From: Bacteroidota bacterium
GTDB lineage: Bacteria; Bacteroidota; Ignavibacteria; Kryptoniales; JAKASW01
Length of the DNA: 41,946 bases
Direction of reading: 5' to 3'
Assembly (NCBI GenBank): GCA_023381615.1
Contig: JAMCQL010000030.1
Span: 1-41,946, forward strand
The notes beneath the pieces were generated by a model that searched no databases, had not been told where the DNA came from, and was given only the letters and a program-made list of their open reading frames with translations. Position numbers and translations under genes: made by a program. Positions 1-8,800 of this stretch are shown here, in pieces (the first letter of the stretch is position 1; every line of letters begins with the position of its first letter).

Positions 1-186
1 CCCGAGGCATTTCTTTTCTTCCGCAAAAACATACTCTAACTTATCTCTCGGGACACCCATCTTCCATCCATTTCCCTTTAAATCAATCCGGTTTCAATGC
101 CCCCGCATTCGCGTGAGGAAAACAGGAAATGAACGTTGATACATCGAGTTACGTCTAATTTCACATAAAACGAAAGGAGATTCTCC
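1..186. other. Gene-free left edge and 5' leader
   Basis: I see no coding region here that I can support. The last part carries the ribosome binding site (GAAAGGAGA near 171-180) of the GTG-started lipoprotein gene at 187. No hairpin or promoter stands out clearly. Confidence 0.5.
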
Positions 187-1038
187 GTGCGAACATTGAA
201 GTATATTCCATTCTTGATAGTGGTCGCTTCCGTGACATTTCACGGTTGTACCAGCATGCTTCTTGTAAAAAGCGATTGGAGCAACAACCAGATAGTTGTT
301 AATGGGAAAGATAACGACTGGGACGACAGCATGTTCTACATTCCCGATACACAATTGACTGCCGGCGTACGAAATGACAGCAATTATATGTACATAATAT
401 TGAAGAGCACAAATCGTCAGCAAGCATCTCAAATTCTTGGGCTGGGTTTGACAGTCTGGTTTGATCCAAGCGGCGGAACGGGCAAAGACTTCGGCATTCA
501 TTTCCCCCTGGGTCGAACTGAATTTCGAGAATTCAAACCGCAGACGGAACAGAACCAGGGAGAGAATCAGGGGTTTGTCGAAAAGACCCCTAACGAATTG
601 GAAATCATAGGAGTCAACAAAAACGGCCCGGTCAGGCTCAGCATCGCGGACGCAAAAGGGGTCGAGCTGCAACTCCATCGAGGCGAGAACTCGCTGGTTT
701 ATGAAATGAGGATTCCACTGCACCACTCTCCCGACCACCTGTACGCGATCGGCGCCAAAGGAGTGCAGGTCGGAATAGGGTTTGAGGGTGGTAAATTTGA
801 GCGGCCATCAGGCGGAAGAGAAGGCGGCTTCAGACGCGGCGAAGGGAGAGGTGGAATGCCGGGAGGCATGGGTGGAGACGGTGATGGCGGGATGGAAGGC
901 GGCGAAGGAAACCGAAGAGAAGGAGAACGAGGCCGAATCTCCGGTGAAAAAAAGGGAGTCGAGCCTCCGAAGCAGATTGACTTCTGGCTGAAGGCTACAT
1001 TAGCCAAAGAACCTCAATCTGCAAGTACGCAGCAGTAA
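187..1038 (+). CDS. Exported lipoprotein, CBM9/DOMON-like N-terminal part, Gly/Arg-rich tail
   Basis: The 283-residue protein has a lipoprotein signal (hydrophobic residues 6-20, lipobox FHGC with Cys21), so it should be lipid-anchored in the cell envelope. Residues about 30-200 begin with a 'VNGKDNDW' segment and later 'LTVWFDPSGG'. This resembles the carbohydrate-binding family 9/DOMON-like sandwich of sugar- or heme-binding exported proteins; I infer that from pattern only. Residues about 203-260 are low complexity, dominated by Gly, Arg, Glu and Met (runs such as GGMPGGMGGDGDGG). The start is GTG, chosen because AAAGGAGA lies just upstream and the signal peptide begins there. The gene stands alone, before an unrelated toxin-antitoxin pair. 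Exported and lipidated is likely; the ligand is unknown. Confidence 0.8.
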   Translation: MRTLKYIPFLIVVASVTFHGCTSMLLVKSDWSNNQIVVNGKDNDWDDSMFYIPDTQLTAGVRNDSNYMYIILKSTNRQQASQILGLGLTVWFDPSGGTGKDFGIHFPLGRTEFREFKPQTEQNQGENQGFVEKTPNELEIIGVNKNGPVRLSIADAKGVELQLHRGENSLVYEMRIPLHHSPDHLYAIGAKGVQVGIGFEGGKFERPSGGREGGFRRGEGRGGMPGGMGGDGDGGMEGGEGNRREGERGRISGEKKGVEPPKQIDFWLKATLAKEPQSASTQQ

Positions 1039-1468
1039 AAATCATTCGGGATGGGAAATGCTTACCGCGATATTCCTATCCCGAACCAATCCACACGATG
1101 TGGAAGCGGACAAATCATAACAAATCTAAACCGTCCGATCTTTATTTTTCTAACGATCTGTAGAAATTTGTTCGTCTCCATACAATCCGTCAGATATTTT
1201 TTGTGAAAAATAAATTCCCCAACTGCAACGCCAGTCAATTGGAAAGTAGGCATGAGAATCTAAGTAAGATGGCTCTTCTCCCAAACGAGTGGGTGAAAAA
1301 AGCGAGTTGCGGTCATGTCTTGAGCTTCGAGGAGCGACATGTAAAACCTCAGATAGGCAGCCTGCTTGTCAGCTTTTTTGGAAGACAGGCGTTATTTTTA
1401 TGTCGTACACCCTCGCCGCCGGGGGTTATTGCAATTATAGTTTTATTGTTTGTAAATTATTCTATACC
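1039..1468. other. Intergenic stretch without recognised content
   Basis: Short frames occur here (for example 1203-1472 plus), but none has a ribosome binding site or a recognisable domain. An in-frame extension of the following MNT gene back to 1289 also looks non-coding. I see no repeat or strong hairpin. Confidence 0.4.
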
Positions 1469-1780
1469 ATGATATCGAAGGAGAAAATATCAAGGATAGT
1501 ATCCGCAATTGTGCAACAATGCTCACCGCAGCAGATAATTCTCTTCGGTTCTCATGCCTGCGGCAAGCCGACTGAAGATAGCGACATCGACTTGTTTGTT
1601 GTGGCGAACATTCCGGGGCTTGCTTCGGAGCGAATACGAACCGTGCGGCGCGCAATCAAAGAAAATGTGCCGGTCGATGTTGTCGTCAGGACGCCGGAGG
1701 AAGTCGAACGTGCATTGCGGGGACGAGATTGGTTCGTGAAGGAGGTTTTCGAAAAAGGAAAAGTCCTGTATGCACGCTGA
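1469..1780 (+). CDS. mntA: MNT-type nucleotidyltransferase antitoxin of an MNT/HEPN pair
   Basis: The 103-residue protein has the minimal nucleotidyltransferase signature GS-x10-DxD (GSHACGKPTEDSDID, residues 27-41) and a third acidic position in 'VDVVVRT' near residue 70. In characterised MNT/HEPN systems the MNT protein AMPylates the HEPN partner and neutralises it. The ATG at 1469 is preferred over the frame opening at 1289 because residues 1-15 then form the usual first helix and the upstream codons read as noise. The gene overlaps the downstream HEPN gene by 11 nt, which implies translational coupling. The family and pairing are clear; whether this pair is an active toxin-antitoxin system or a defence module is inference. 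Confidence 0.88.
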   Translation: MISKEKISRIVSAIVQQCSPQQIILFGSHACGKPTEDSDIDLFVVANIPGLASERIRTVRRAIKENVPVDVVVRTPEEVERALRGRDWFVKEVFEKGKVLYAR

Positions 1781-2165
1781 TGCCGAGGCATGGATTGCCA
1801 AAGCCGAGGGGGACTATATGGGTACCCTAGCCTTAGTGAAGAAACGAAGCGGGAAGGTGTCTCACTTAACCTGTTTTGCCGCGCAGCAATGCGCGGAGAA
1901 ATATCTGAAGGCCTTTCTGGTGGAGCATAATGTTCCTTTTTCAAAGACTCACGATTTGACAAAAGACTTGCTCCCTCGCTGCTTGAAAATAAAAAATGAA
2001 TTTTCAATTCTCTTCCCGCAACTGGAATTGCTTGACCCGTACGCAGTTGAGTTCCGGTATCCAGGGGATGTTGTTACGCATGGTGAGGCGGTTAAGGCGG
2101 CAAAGATTGTCAGGAAGTTCGTCCGCGAAAAACTTGACTTGGAAAGACAACGGCGCTTGCTGTAA
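1770..2165 (+). CDS. hepT: HEPN-domain protein, probable toxin partner of the MNT gene
   Basis: The 131-residue, mostly helical protein carries the HEPN family pattern 'CFAAQQCAEKYLKAFLV' (residues 35-51) followed by 'KTHDL' and a C-terminal 'RYPGD'. HEPN proteins are often metal-independent RNases used in toxin-antitoxin, abortive-infection and CRISPR systems. The classical R-x4-6-H nuclease motif is not present; the nearest match is R-x7-H in RYPGDVVTH (residues about 96-104). This sequence therefore belongs to the HEPN branch common in MNT pairs, whose catalytic status is less certain. It starts inside the end of the MNT gene (ATGCACGCTGA overlap), so the two form one unit. A perfect hairpin follows the stop. 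Confidence 0.85.
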   Translation: MHADAEAWIAKAEGDYMGTLALVKKRSGKVSHLTCFAAQQCAEKYLKAFLVEHNVPFSKTHDLTKDLLPRCLKIKNEFSILFPQLELLDPYAVEFRYPGDVVTHGEAVKAAKIVRKFVREKLDLERQRRLL

Positions 2166-2180
2166 TTGGATCGGTGATTG

Positions 2181-2198
2181 TCCCGACCTTTGTCGGGA
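2181..2198. repeat. Short palindrome TCCCGAC-CTTT-GTCGGGA
   Basis: A perfect 7-bp stem with a 4-nt loop sits 16 nt after the HEPN stop. No T-run follows, so it is a poor intrinsic terminator. The same TCCCG(A/C)C...G(T/G)CGGGA core recurs at 11383-11400 and 20197-20213, suggesting a dispersed palindromic element. Confidence 0.6.
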
Positions 2199-2348
2199 TG
2201 TTACAGACATGTTCAATAGGTCACCTTTGACTTCCTTCCGGCAGATATAACCATCGGTTTCACGACACCATAATCCCCTATCTCGCTCGAAAAACTTCTT
2301 GATAATACATTTCTGTTTGCTTTATTCGCATAGATTGTTATTTTCAAC

Positions 2349-2460
2349 ATGAGGGACGAATGAGAGAAGAAAACCTTGAAAGACCTGCCGAAGATAAAAG
2401 GCGTTCATTGAGAGGTTATTACAGATGACAGACATAGAACAAGCACGGCTAAAACAATGA
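2349..2460 (+). promoter_or_regulatory. Chain of tiny ORFs with ATGA overlaps upstream of the phosphatase
   Basis: Three small frames run head to tail: 2349-2363 (4 codons), 2360-2428 (22 codons, preceded by GAGGG) and 2425-2460 (11 codons, MTDIEQARLKQ, preceded by AGAGG with 9-nt spacing). Each stop overlaps the next start as ATGA, and the last overlaps the phosphatase ATG at 2457. The phosphatase has no ribosome binding site of its own, so its translation may depend on termination of the 11-codon frame. The overlaps are read directly; the coupling role is inference. Confidence 0.45.
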
Positions 2461-4175
2461 GCCCTTCTGCCTTTGAAAGGCTCAGGTTAAATATCCTGCT
2501 GGAAAATATCGAAGACGAACAGTTTGAGGCCATTAGACCGAGACTTCAGGAGCGGCATTACATTGCAGGCGAAGTAATCCTCGAAGACGAAAACGAAGGA
2601 AGTGAACTTCATCTCATTTTAGAAGGCCGCGTCAAAGTAACAAGACACACCAGATTCGGAGACGAGCACAGAATTGCCCTTCTCCACACCGGCGATTTCT
2701 TTGGCGAGCTGTCCATGATCGACGGACGCCCGCGCTCGGGGAGAGCAACTGCCGTCGATGACAGCGTGACTTACGTTCTTGGAAAGCGCGACTTCGATTG
2801 GCTGCTGCAAGAAAGCCACCCGTTTGCGCTGAGACTCCTCCTCGTCATTTCCATCAGGTTGAGATCGCAGAATGACCACTTCATTCAGGAACTCGAACGA
2901 AGTACGCGCCACCTTGTTACGGATGTGAGACGGTTGGAGCGCGTTATCGAAGCATCAAAAGTAATCAACTCGGCTCTTGATCTCGACGAGCTTCTGAAAG
3001 TAATTCTCGACATCGCCTTAAAAATTGTGGACGGAGAAAACGGCACCGTCTATCTCGTGGACGAAAAGAAAAACGAACTCTGGTCGAAGGTCCTCGAAGC
3101 ATCTAAGCCCGTGAACATACGTCTCCCGATCGGCAAAGGCGTCGCCGGATACGTCGCGGCAACCGGCGACACTCTAAACATACCGGACGCATACTTGGAC
3201 GCACGCTTCAATCCTGCGGTAGATAAGAGAACAGGATACCATACGAAAACGATCCTTTGTATGCCGATGAAAAACAAAGACGGTAAAATTATCGGTGTAT
3301 TCCAGCTTCTCAACAAACGAGATGGAGTATTCACTTCTGAAGACGAGAACGCCATAAACGCATTGTCTATCCATGCGGCGATCGCAATCGAGAAAGCACG
3401 GCTCTACGCCGAAGAGCGAGACAAGATTGCACTTGAAAAAGAACTTTCCGCGGCACACACAGTCCAAATGAGACTCCTGCCGAAGGAAGTTCCGTCCGAA
3501 GGATCTTGCGGACAGGTTGATGGATATGAATTCGCGGCGCGCTCGATTCCCGCCAAAACGGTTGCCGGAGATCTATACGATTTCAATTTTCTCGATGATG
3601 GAAGTTTGTCATTTTCACTCGGGGATGTTTCCGGAAAAGGTCTGCCCGCGGCGCTTTTAATGGCGAATGTTCAGGCGACTTTCAGAGCTTACTCAAGGTT
3701 GAACTCGTCCGCAAAGAATTGCGTCAGGCAATCCAACGACTTGCTCTTCAGATCCACCAGCCCCGAGAAGTTCGTTACACTCTTCTACGGAGTCCTGGAC
3801 ATAAAAAAGAATGTACTCCGCTGCACGAACGCCGGTCACGAAAATCCACTCTTCTTCCGAAAAGGCCAGAAGACGATCCGTCTGAAAGTAGGCGGCGTTC
3901 CGCTGGGCGTTGTTGACCACTTCCCTTACGAAGAAGAAAGAGTTCAGTTCAATGCCGGAGATGTGCTGATAGTTTACTCAGACGGCATTCAGGACGCCGT
4001 TAATTCAAAGGGCGCGAGATTTGGCGAGGATCAAATCGAAACGATAGCAAAAGACTGTTTGAATTTTTCAGCGGAGAAAATCGCAGAAGAAATCTTCGCC
4101 GCCGTGAACGAGCACGTTGCGGACACTCCTCAGTTCGACGATATGACGCTGCTGATTATAAAACGGAAGAGCTGA
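2457..4175 (+). CDS. Cyclic-nucleotide-binding/GAF/PP2C-type serine phosphatase (RsbU/SpoIIE family)
   Basis: The 572-residue cytoplasmic signalling protein has three modules. Residues about 15-130 are a cNMP-binding domain ('EGRVKVTR', 'GDFFGELSMIDGRPRSGRA' phosphate-binding cassette). Residues about 160-315 are a GAF domain. Residues about 345-570 are a PP2C/SpoIIE phosphatase with metal-binding aspartates in 'AGDLYDF', 'LGDVSGKG', 'YSDGIQD' and 'FDDMTL'. Such proteins dephosphorylate anti-sigma antagonist proteins in partner-switching pathways. No antagonist or anti-sigma gene is adjacent, so the target is unknown. A palindrome-derived segment lies in the linker at 3494-3513 (see findings). 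The ATG has no Shine-Dalgarno and overlaps a tiny upstream frame. Confidence 0.93.
   Translation: MSPSAFERLRLNILLENIEDEQFEAIRPRLQERHYIAGEVILEDENEGSELHLILEGRVKVTRHTRFGDEHRIALLHTGDFFGELSMIDGRPRSGRATAVDDSVTYVLGKRDFDWLLQESHPFALRLLLVISIRLRSQNDHFIQELERSTRHLVTDVRRLERVIEASKVINSALDLDELLKVILDIALKIVDGENGTVYLVDEKKNELWSKVLEASKPVNIRLPIGKGVAGYVAATGDTLNIPDAYLDARFNPAVDKRTGYHTKTILCMPMKNKDGKIIGVFQLLNKRDGVFTSEDENAINALSIHAAIAIEKARLYAEERDKIALEKELSAAHTVQMRLLPKEVPSEGSCGQVDGYEFAARSIPAKTVAGDLYDFNFLDDGSLSFSLGDVSGKGLPAALLMANVQATFRAYSRLNSSAKNCVRQSNDLLFRSTSPEKFVTLFYGVLDIKKNVLRCTNAGHENPLFFRKGQKTIRLKVGGVPLGVVDHFPYEEERVQFNAGDVLIVYSDGIQDAVNSKGARFGEDQIETIAKDCLNFSAEKIAEEIFAAVNEHVADTPQFDDMTLLIIKRKS
3494..3513. repeat. Palindromic repeat inside the phosphatase linker
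   Basis: GTCCGAAGGATCTTGCGGAC is an inverted repeat (GTCCG...CGGAC) nearly identical to the sequence at 9985-10002 (GTCCGAAGGATCCTGCGGA). It encodes part of SEGSCGQ between the GAF and PP2C domains, where homologous linkers usually read directly from 'LLPKEVP' to 'GYEFAARS'. Confidence 0.55.
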
Positions 4176-4182
4176 ATCTTTC

Positions 4183-4206
4183 ATTCACACGAGAGAACGT
4201 GTGAAT
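4183..4206 (+). terminator. Weak hairpin after the phosphatase gene
   Basis: A perfect 9-bp stem (ATTCACACG / CGTGTGAAT) with a 6-nt loop begins 7 nt after the stop codon. It is followed by AAATTGATTT rather than a clean T-run, so termination is only probable. Confidence 0.4.
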
Positions 4207-4329
4207 AAATTGATTTCGTGGTTACTGAAGCCATTATAACAACGAAAATTCGGGGGAAAATCAGAGTGCCCGATAATTTTTTCACACGTTCAGACACGCA
4301 GGGGGTAAAAGCTAAGGGTATGGAATCAT

Positions 4330-4367
4330 AAAAAAGTCCCGCCCCGCCGGAGAGGCGGGGACGGGAC
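4330..4367 (-). terminator. Strong intrinsic terminator of the susC-susD unit
   Basis: Read on the minus strand, a GC-rich stem (GTCCCG-CCCCGCC arm against GGCGGGG-A-CGGGAC, one bulged base) is followed directly by TTTTTT. It lies about 50 nt after the susD stop. The TCCCG...CGGGA ends resemble the dispersed palindromes elsewhere in the window. Confidence 0.8.
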
Positions 4368-4417
4368 ATTGCTGGCTGCGAGATCTGGATCCCGCGGCAT
4401 CAAGAATCGCCAACAAC

Positions 4418-5830
4418 CTAAGGCGTATTCACCGTAGTTGGCTTGAAGAGATCAGATGTAATTTGCGCCGGCGTATTAGGATTAGCGTTTATCTCGTTCG
4501 TTGGGTAAAAGAAACGCTGAGGGAATTGAGTGCCAATTGTAGGTGTCAACTTAACTGTCGCACCTGTCGAATCCTGATACTGAATCTGGTAGTTGATTCG
4601 CCGCACGAGATTGAATACCTCAATCTGATGCATCAAGGAGAGGTACTCTTCGTTCAGAATAGTCTGAAGCAGGTTGGTGGCGCCCGTCACGGCAGAATCA
4701 GAAGCGGCATAAGGCTGGGATTTGTCACCAAACACATTGTCATTATACTGGCGAGCATTATTGAGTTCAGTAATAGCGCTACTCGTATTTCCGAGACGCG
4801 CGTATGCCTCTGCCATCAGAAGGTGTGTCTCAGAAGCCCTCATGATCGGATAAGGCGATGTTGCAGAGTAAGCTCCTTCGGCGGCAGTGTTAAGACCCTT
4901 GCCGTTTGATGTAAAATAGTAAGCAACCCGACCGCTGTCGTTTGTCTTTCCATCTCGGGCCAACGCTTTCATCATCGGCACCGCAAAATTCTTGCTGGCA
5001 CTCATGTATCCACTCCGGTCATAAACCATAAATGAGTACCAGAGGTTCATATCTCCATTGTATGTTCCGTTCGATTTGTTATGCAAGAACATAAAGTCCT
5101 GTGAACCACTCAAAGCAAGTATTCCTTGTTGAGCTTGCGTTATAACCTGATTCAAGATGGCGGCGCTATAGCCACTCTGTCGTGCAACGTGCATGTAATA
5201 CCGAGCTTTCGCAGTATGAGCAGCGGCAAGCCAGATACTGGGATTCCCCTTAGAAGAAAAGATATCAGCGGGAAGTGTTGACTTGTTTGCTGATAGCAAT
5301 GCTATTCCGCTATCCAATGCCGCTTGCACTTCGTTATACACATCGAGCTGCGCATCGAACTTCGGGGTGAGGGTGAGATTAGGTTGCGCAGCTTGCGAAT
5401 ATGGAACAGAGCCCCAAAGCGCAGTTACGGTTCCCATCTGAATTCCCTCGAGAATCTTTGCCGCGCCTACAAGATTGGGCTGGCCTGCTGCAGCCGCCTC
5501 ACTCTCGGTGAGGCGGAGATTCATCAACGCGTTTGAGTACGCAGTTCCCCAGTCGTTAGTATAATCCTGCGCGGACGTGTTGTAAGTATAGTAGCCACTG
5601 AACTGTCTGTCCGAACCTGTTACTTGCTGCGCCCACATACTCGCCATCTGAGCCGGGAAACCTTCCATGAATTCGTCGAACGCACCTTCTGCACCGGTGA
5701 AAAGCTGAGTGGGAGGCGAACTGGAAGGAGCAAGCGGATTCACGGCATAACCCTTTGTAAAGGATTTGCAACCTCCAATAACAGCCGCAAGAAACAAGGC
5801 TGCCAAGGCATATCTACTAATATTTTTCAT
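4418..5830 (-). CDS. susD: SusD/RagB-family nutrient-binding outer-membrane lipoprotein
   Basis: The 470-residue protein has a lipoprotein signal peptide (MKNISRYALAALFLAAVIGGC, Cys21) and the helical, TPR-like make-up of the SusD-like_2 subfamily. It contains 'MRASETHLLMAEAYARLGN' near residue 330, the conserved SusD helix pair. SusD proteins cap the SusC channel at the cell surface and capture oligosaccharides, peptides or other large nutrients. The ATG follows AAAAGGAGCAG. It starts 17 nt after the SusC stop and is followed by a strong terminator, so the two genes form a complete two-gene operon. No glycosidase, sigma/anti-sigma or hybrid regulator is adjacent, so the substrate cannot be read from context. 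Confidence 0.95.
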   Translation of the reverse strand: MKNISRYALAALFLAAVIGGCKSFTKGYAVNPLAPSSSPPTQLFTGAEGAFDEFMEGFPAQMASMWAQQVTGSDRQFSGYYTYNTSAQDYTNDWGTAYSNALMNLRLTESEAAAAGQPNLVGAAKILEGIQMGTVTALWGSVPYSQAAQPNLTLTPKFDAQLDVYNEVQAALDSGIALLSANKSTLPADIFSSKGNPSIWLAAAHTAKARYYMHVARQSGYSAAILNQVITQAQQGILALSGSQDFMFLHNKSNGTYNGDMNLWYSFMVYDRSGYMSASKNFAVPMMKALARDGKTNDSGRVAYYFTSNGKGLNTAAEGAYSATSPYPIMRASETHLLMAEAYARLGNTSSAITELNNARQYNDNVFGDKSQPYAASDSAVTGATNLLQTILNEEYLSLMHQIEVFNLVRRINYQIQYQDSTGATVKLTPTIGTQFPQRFFYPTNEINANPNTPAQITSDLFKPTTVNTP

Positions 5831-5847
5831 TTACTGCTCCTTTTCGC

Positions 5848-8800
5848 TTAATAATTTATCTGCAGTGAGAGAATCCATGTCTTGACACTCGGGTTGTTGA
5901 AGTAATCAAGACCTTGCCCATTCGACGGACCTGTCAAATTGGTTTCCGGATCCACACCAGTGTACTTCGTCCAGAGAGCAAGATTTCTACCTATTAAGGT
6001 AAATTGCACGCTCTCAATTCCAATAGAACTTAACGGGAGCAAATATGACAAAGATAATTCTCTCAGCCTAACGTAGCTGCCATCTTCAATGAATTGCTCC
6101 GCTGGTCCGGTGAAACCTGATCCGGGCCCATCGTAGAAATAAGATTCATCAACAATGACTGGTCCACCGCCAAAATCCTGTACATAACCACGGAAAGAAT
6201 AGGTGCCATCGCTGTTCTTACGAAATGCAGCGCTGGCCGGCATTTTTGCTATACCCCAATCATCTCCGTTCGCCATCTGTGCAACAGTAAAACCGTCGAA
6301 ATTTTTCAGAGTAGTGGCTTGAGTTGCACTGATGGTAGTCCACCAGTTTTGATAACCGGCTTTCCCAAAGTAGGATAGGGCGCCCTTGGTTCCGTTCCAG
6401 ACTTGTCCTCCCTGCTTAATATCAAACTGGACATTGAGTGTGAATCTCTGGAACCTAAATGTATTGATGATCCCCGCTCGCCATTTCGGGTTCGGGTCGC
6501 CTATCACTCCTGGAGTGGCGGAAAGTTGCGGGAAACCACTTGGGTCGAGTACGAGCTTTCCGCTGGCGTCTCTCTCCCAACGGCTTCCATATAGCACACC
6601 CACGGGCTGATTGAGAATAGCATCCGAACTCGGGTCTGTGAAACCATTGAGGAATACCTGTTTGACACCGGACAAATTGGTGACCTTATTCCTATTTTGT
6701 GACCAGTTAGCATTGGTTGACCATGCAAACTGCCCAACGCTGAGCCATTCAATAGTCGTATGAAGCTCTGTTCCGTAGTTTTCCAGTGTAGCTGCGTTCT
6801 TCACTACATTTGTAAAGCCTGAGGATGGCGCCACATCAAGGCTCAGAACAGCGCTTGTGGTCTTATCAAAATACTGAGTAGCGCCCAAAGACAATCTGTC
6901 ACCAAAGAATCTCAGATCGATACCAAATTCGGTTTCGCTGGTCATCTCAGGACTTAGAGCAGCATTGCCCATTCGGTTTGAAATCAGCGCACCGCCGTAG
7001 TAGTATTGCAGCCCTATAGCCGGACCCCAGCCGTTTCCAATAATGGGATTAGGAATATAATACGTCAAGGTTGAGTAGACGGGCGGTTGGTTGGCTGCCG
7101 TTCCGATGGCGGCTCTCAACTTTCCATACGTCAATAGCGAATTACCCTGGAAAACAGGAAGCTTTGTAAACTCCCAAGCTACGCTTGCTGAGGGATAGAA
7201 GTAAAGCCCAGCCGTGCTCGGACCGTAAGTAGAAGAGCTCTCGTCTCTTCCAGCAAAGCTAAAGAACAACTGCTGGTAAAGGGACAGATCCAATTCTCCA
7301 TACATTGCGGCATTTCTAGTGGTGACCTTGCTCTCGTTAGGAACATAGGTGAAGGCATTGCCCAGCGAGGGTGGTGCGTTGGGTATGGCAAACGTTGTCC
7401 CTTGCGCACCGACTAAATTGGACTGCAGTTGGTCAATGTGAAATCCCATGAGCAGAGAAGTTCCAAAATCAGAGCTAAAATCGTGTTGAGCGCGAGCCTG
7501 AAGATCGGAATTCACTTGATATTGAGAAAGAGAATTGTCTGTAAACTGCCCTTTCGGTTGAGAAGCATCACCATAGGAAAGGAGGTAAGTACTCCGGTTC
7601 GTAAAGTAGTCAACACCTGCACGGTAGGTAAAGTCGAGCCAATCAACCGGATCATAAGAAATATCGGCAGAGCCTATAATCCTGTCTGTTGACAACTGGC
7701 TGGGGTTATTATATACCGTGAAGAAAGGATTATCGTAGCCTGCCCCTCTCAACGGAGACCCTTCTCCATTTCTGTAGGTTCTTTGCATATTTGGAGACAC
7801 AATGCCGGTCGGTGAGACATAATTGACTGTGTAAGGCAGATTGTTAAAGTCAGCCGGCGTTCGGTAGGCGCCAAGCAAAAGACCGGATAGATTCGAACCT
7901 TGCTGCGTACGATCAGTGGAACTGTTGATGTACGACACATTAACATGCGTCGCTATGTTGTCAGCGTATGCTCTGCTGACATTAGCATTGATGGATGTCC
8001 TTCCAAAATTCTGATTGGCAAGGACGATTCCGTTCTGGCCAAGCCTATCGACATCGAGATAGAAGCTGCCCGACTGGTCTCCGCCACTTACAGTCACGCC
8101 GTATTCCTGAGAAACCGGAGAGTGAAAGAGTTCTCCTGCATGATCATACACTGTTTTGGAATTCTTTTGAAGTATTGTTGCGTACGGATAATTCGATCTT
8201 GATAATGAATCCGGGCCGCCAGTTCTGTCAGCTATTCTGTCTCCCCAACTAGTACTCATATTGAAAATATAAGCTCCATTGCCACCTTGTCCGAAACTTG
8301 TCTGCAGTGGGAATTCTCGAAGGAGATTGTCATACTGAAGGCTAGTCCTGACTGAAATATTAACTTTCCTATTCGGAGTAAACGATCCCGTCTTCGTCGT
8401 TATAACAATGACGCCGTTTGCAGCCCTCGAACCCCAAATAGCGGCAGCAGAGGGACCTTTGTAAATTTCGACCGACTGAATGTCCTGCGGATTGATGTCA
8501 TTCAGAGTAGAAATAGCTGACACGTTGCCAACATTACCTGTACCGATGGATGTACTAAAGATGGGCATGCCATCCAAGACTATCAGTGGCTGGTTATTGT
8601 TCTGCAGACTGCGAACACCTCTTAGGATAATCCTTGTAGCAGCGCCGGGGTCACCGCTGCTTTCAGTGGTATAAACTCCGGGAGCCTTCCCAGCTAAGTC
8701 GGTAATCACATCGTGTGCACCTGACAGGACAAGAGACTGGCCTGCCACAGTCGAAACCGCAGTTCCCAACTTCTCCCGGGACGTTTGAGTGCCGATGGCA

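Noticed and set aside
699-1007. Minus-strand Pro-rich frame inside the lipoprotein gene
   Set aside because: It is the mirror of the Gly-rich low-complexity tail on the plus strand.
1289-1468. N-terminal extension of the MNT gene
   Set aside because: Upstream residues are not MNT-like; the ATG at 1469 gives the normal domain length.
1203-1472. Open frame of 89 codons upstream of the MNT gene
   Set aside because: No ribosome binding site, no domain, and composition unlike neighbouring genes.
2449-2460. Programmed frameshift joining the 11-codon leader frame to the phosphatase
   Set aside because: No convincing slippery heptamer; the simple stop/start overlap explains the arrangement.
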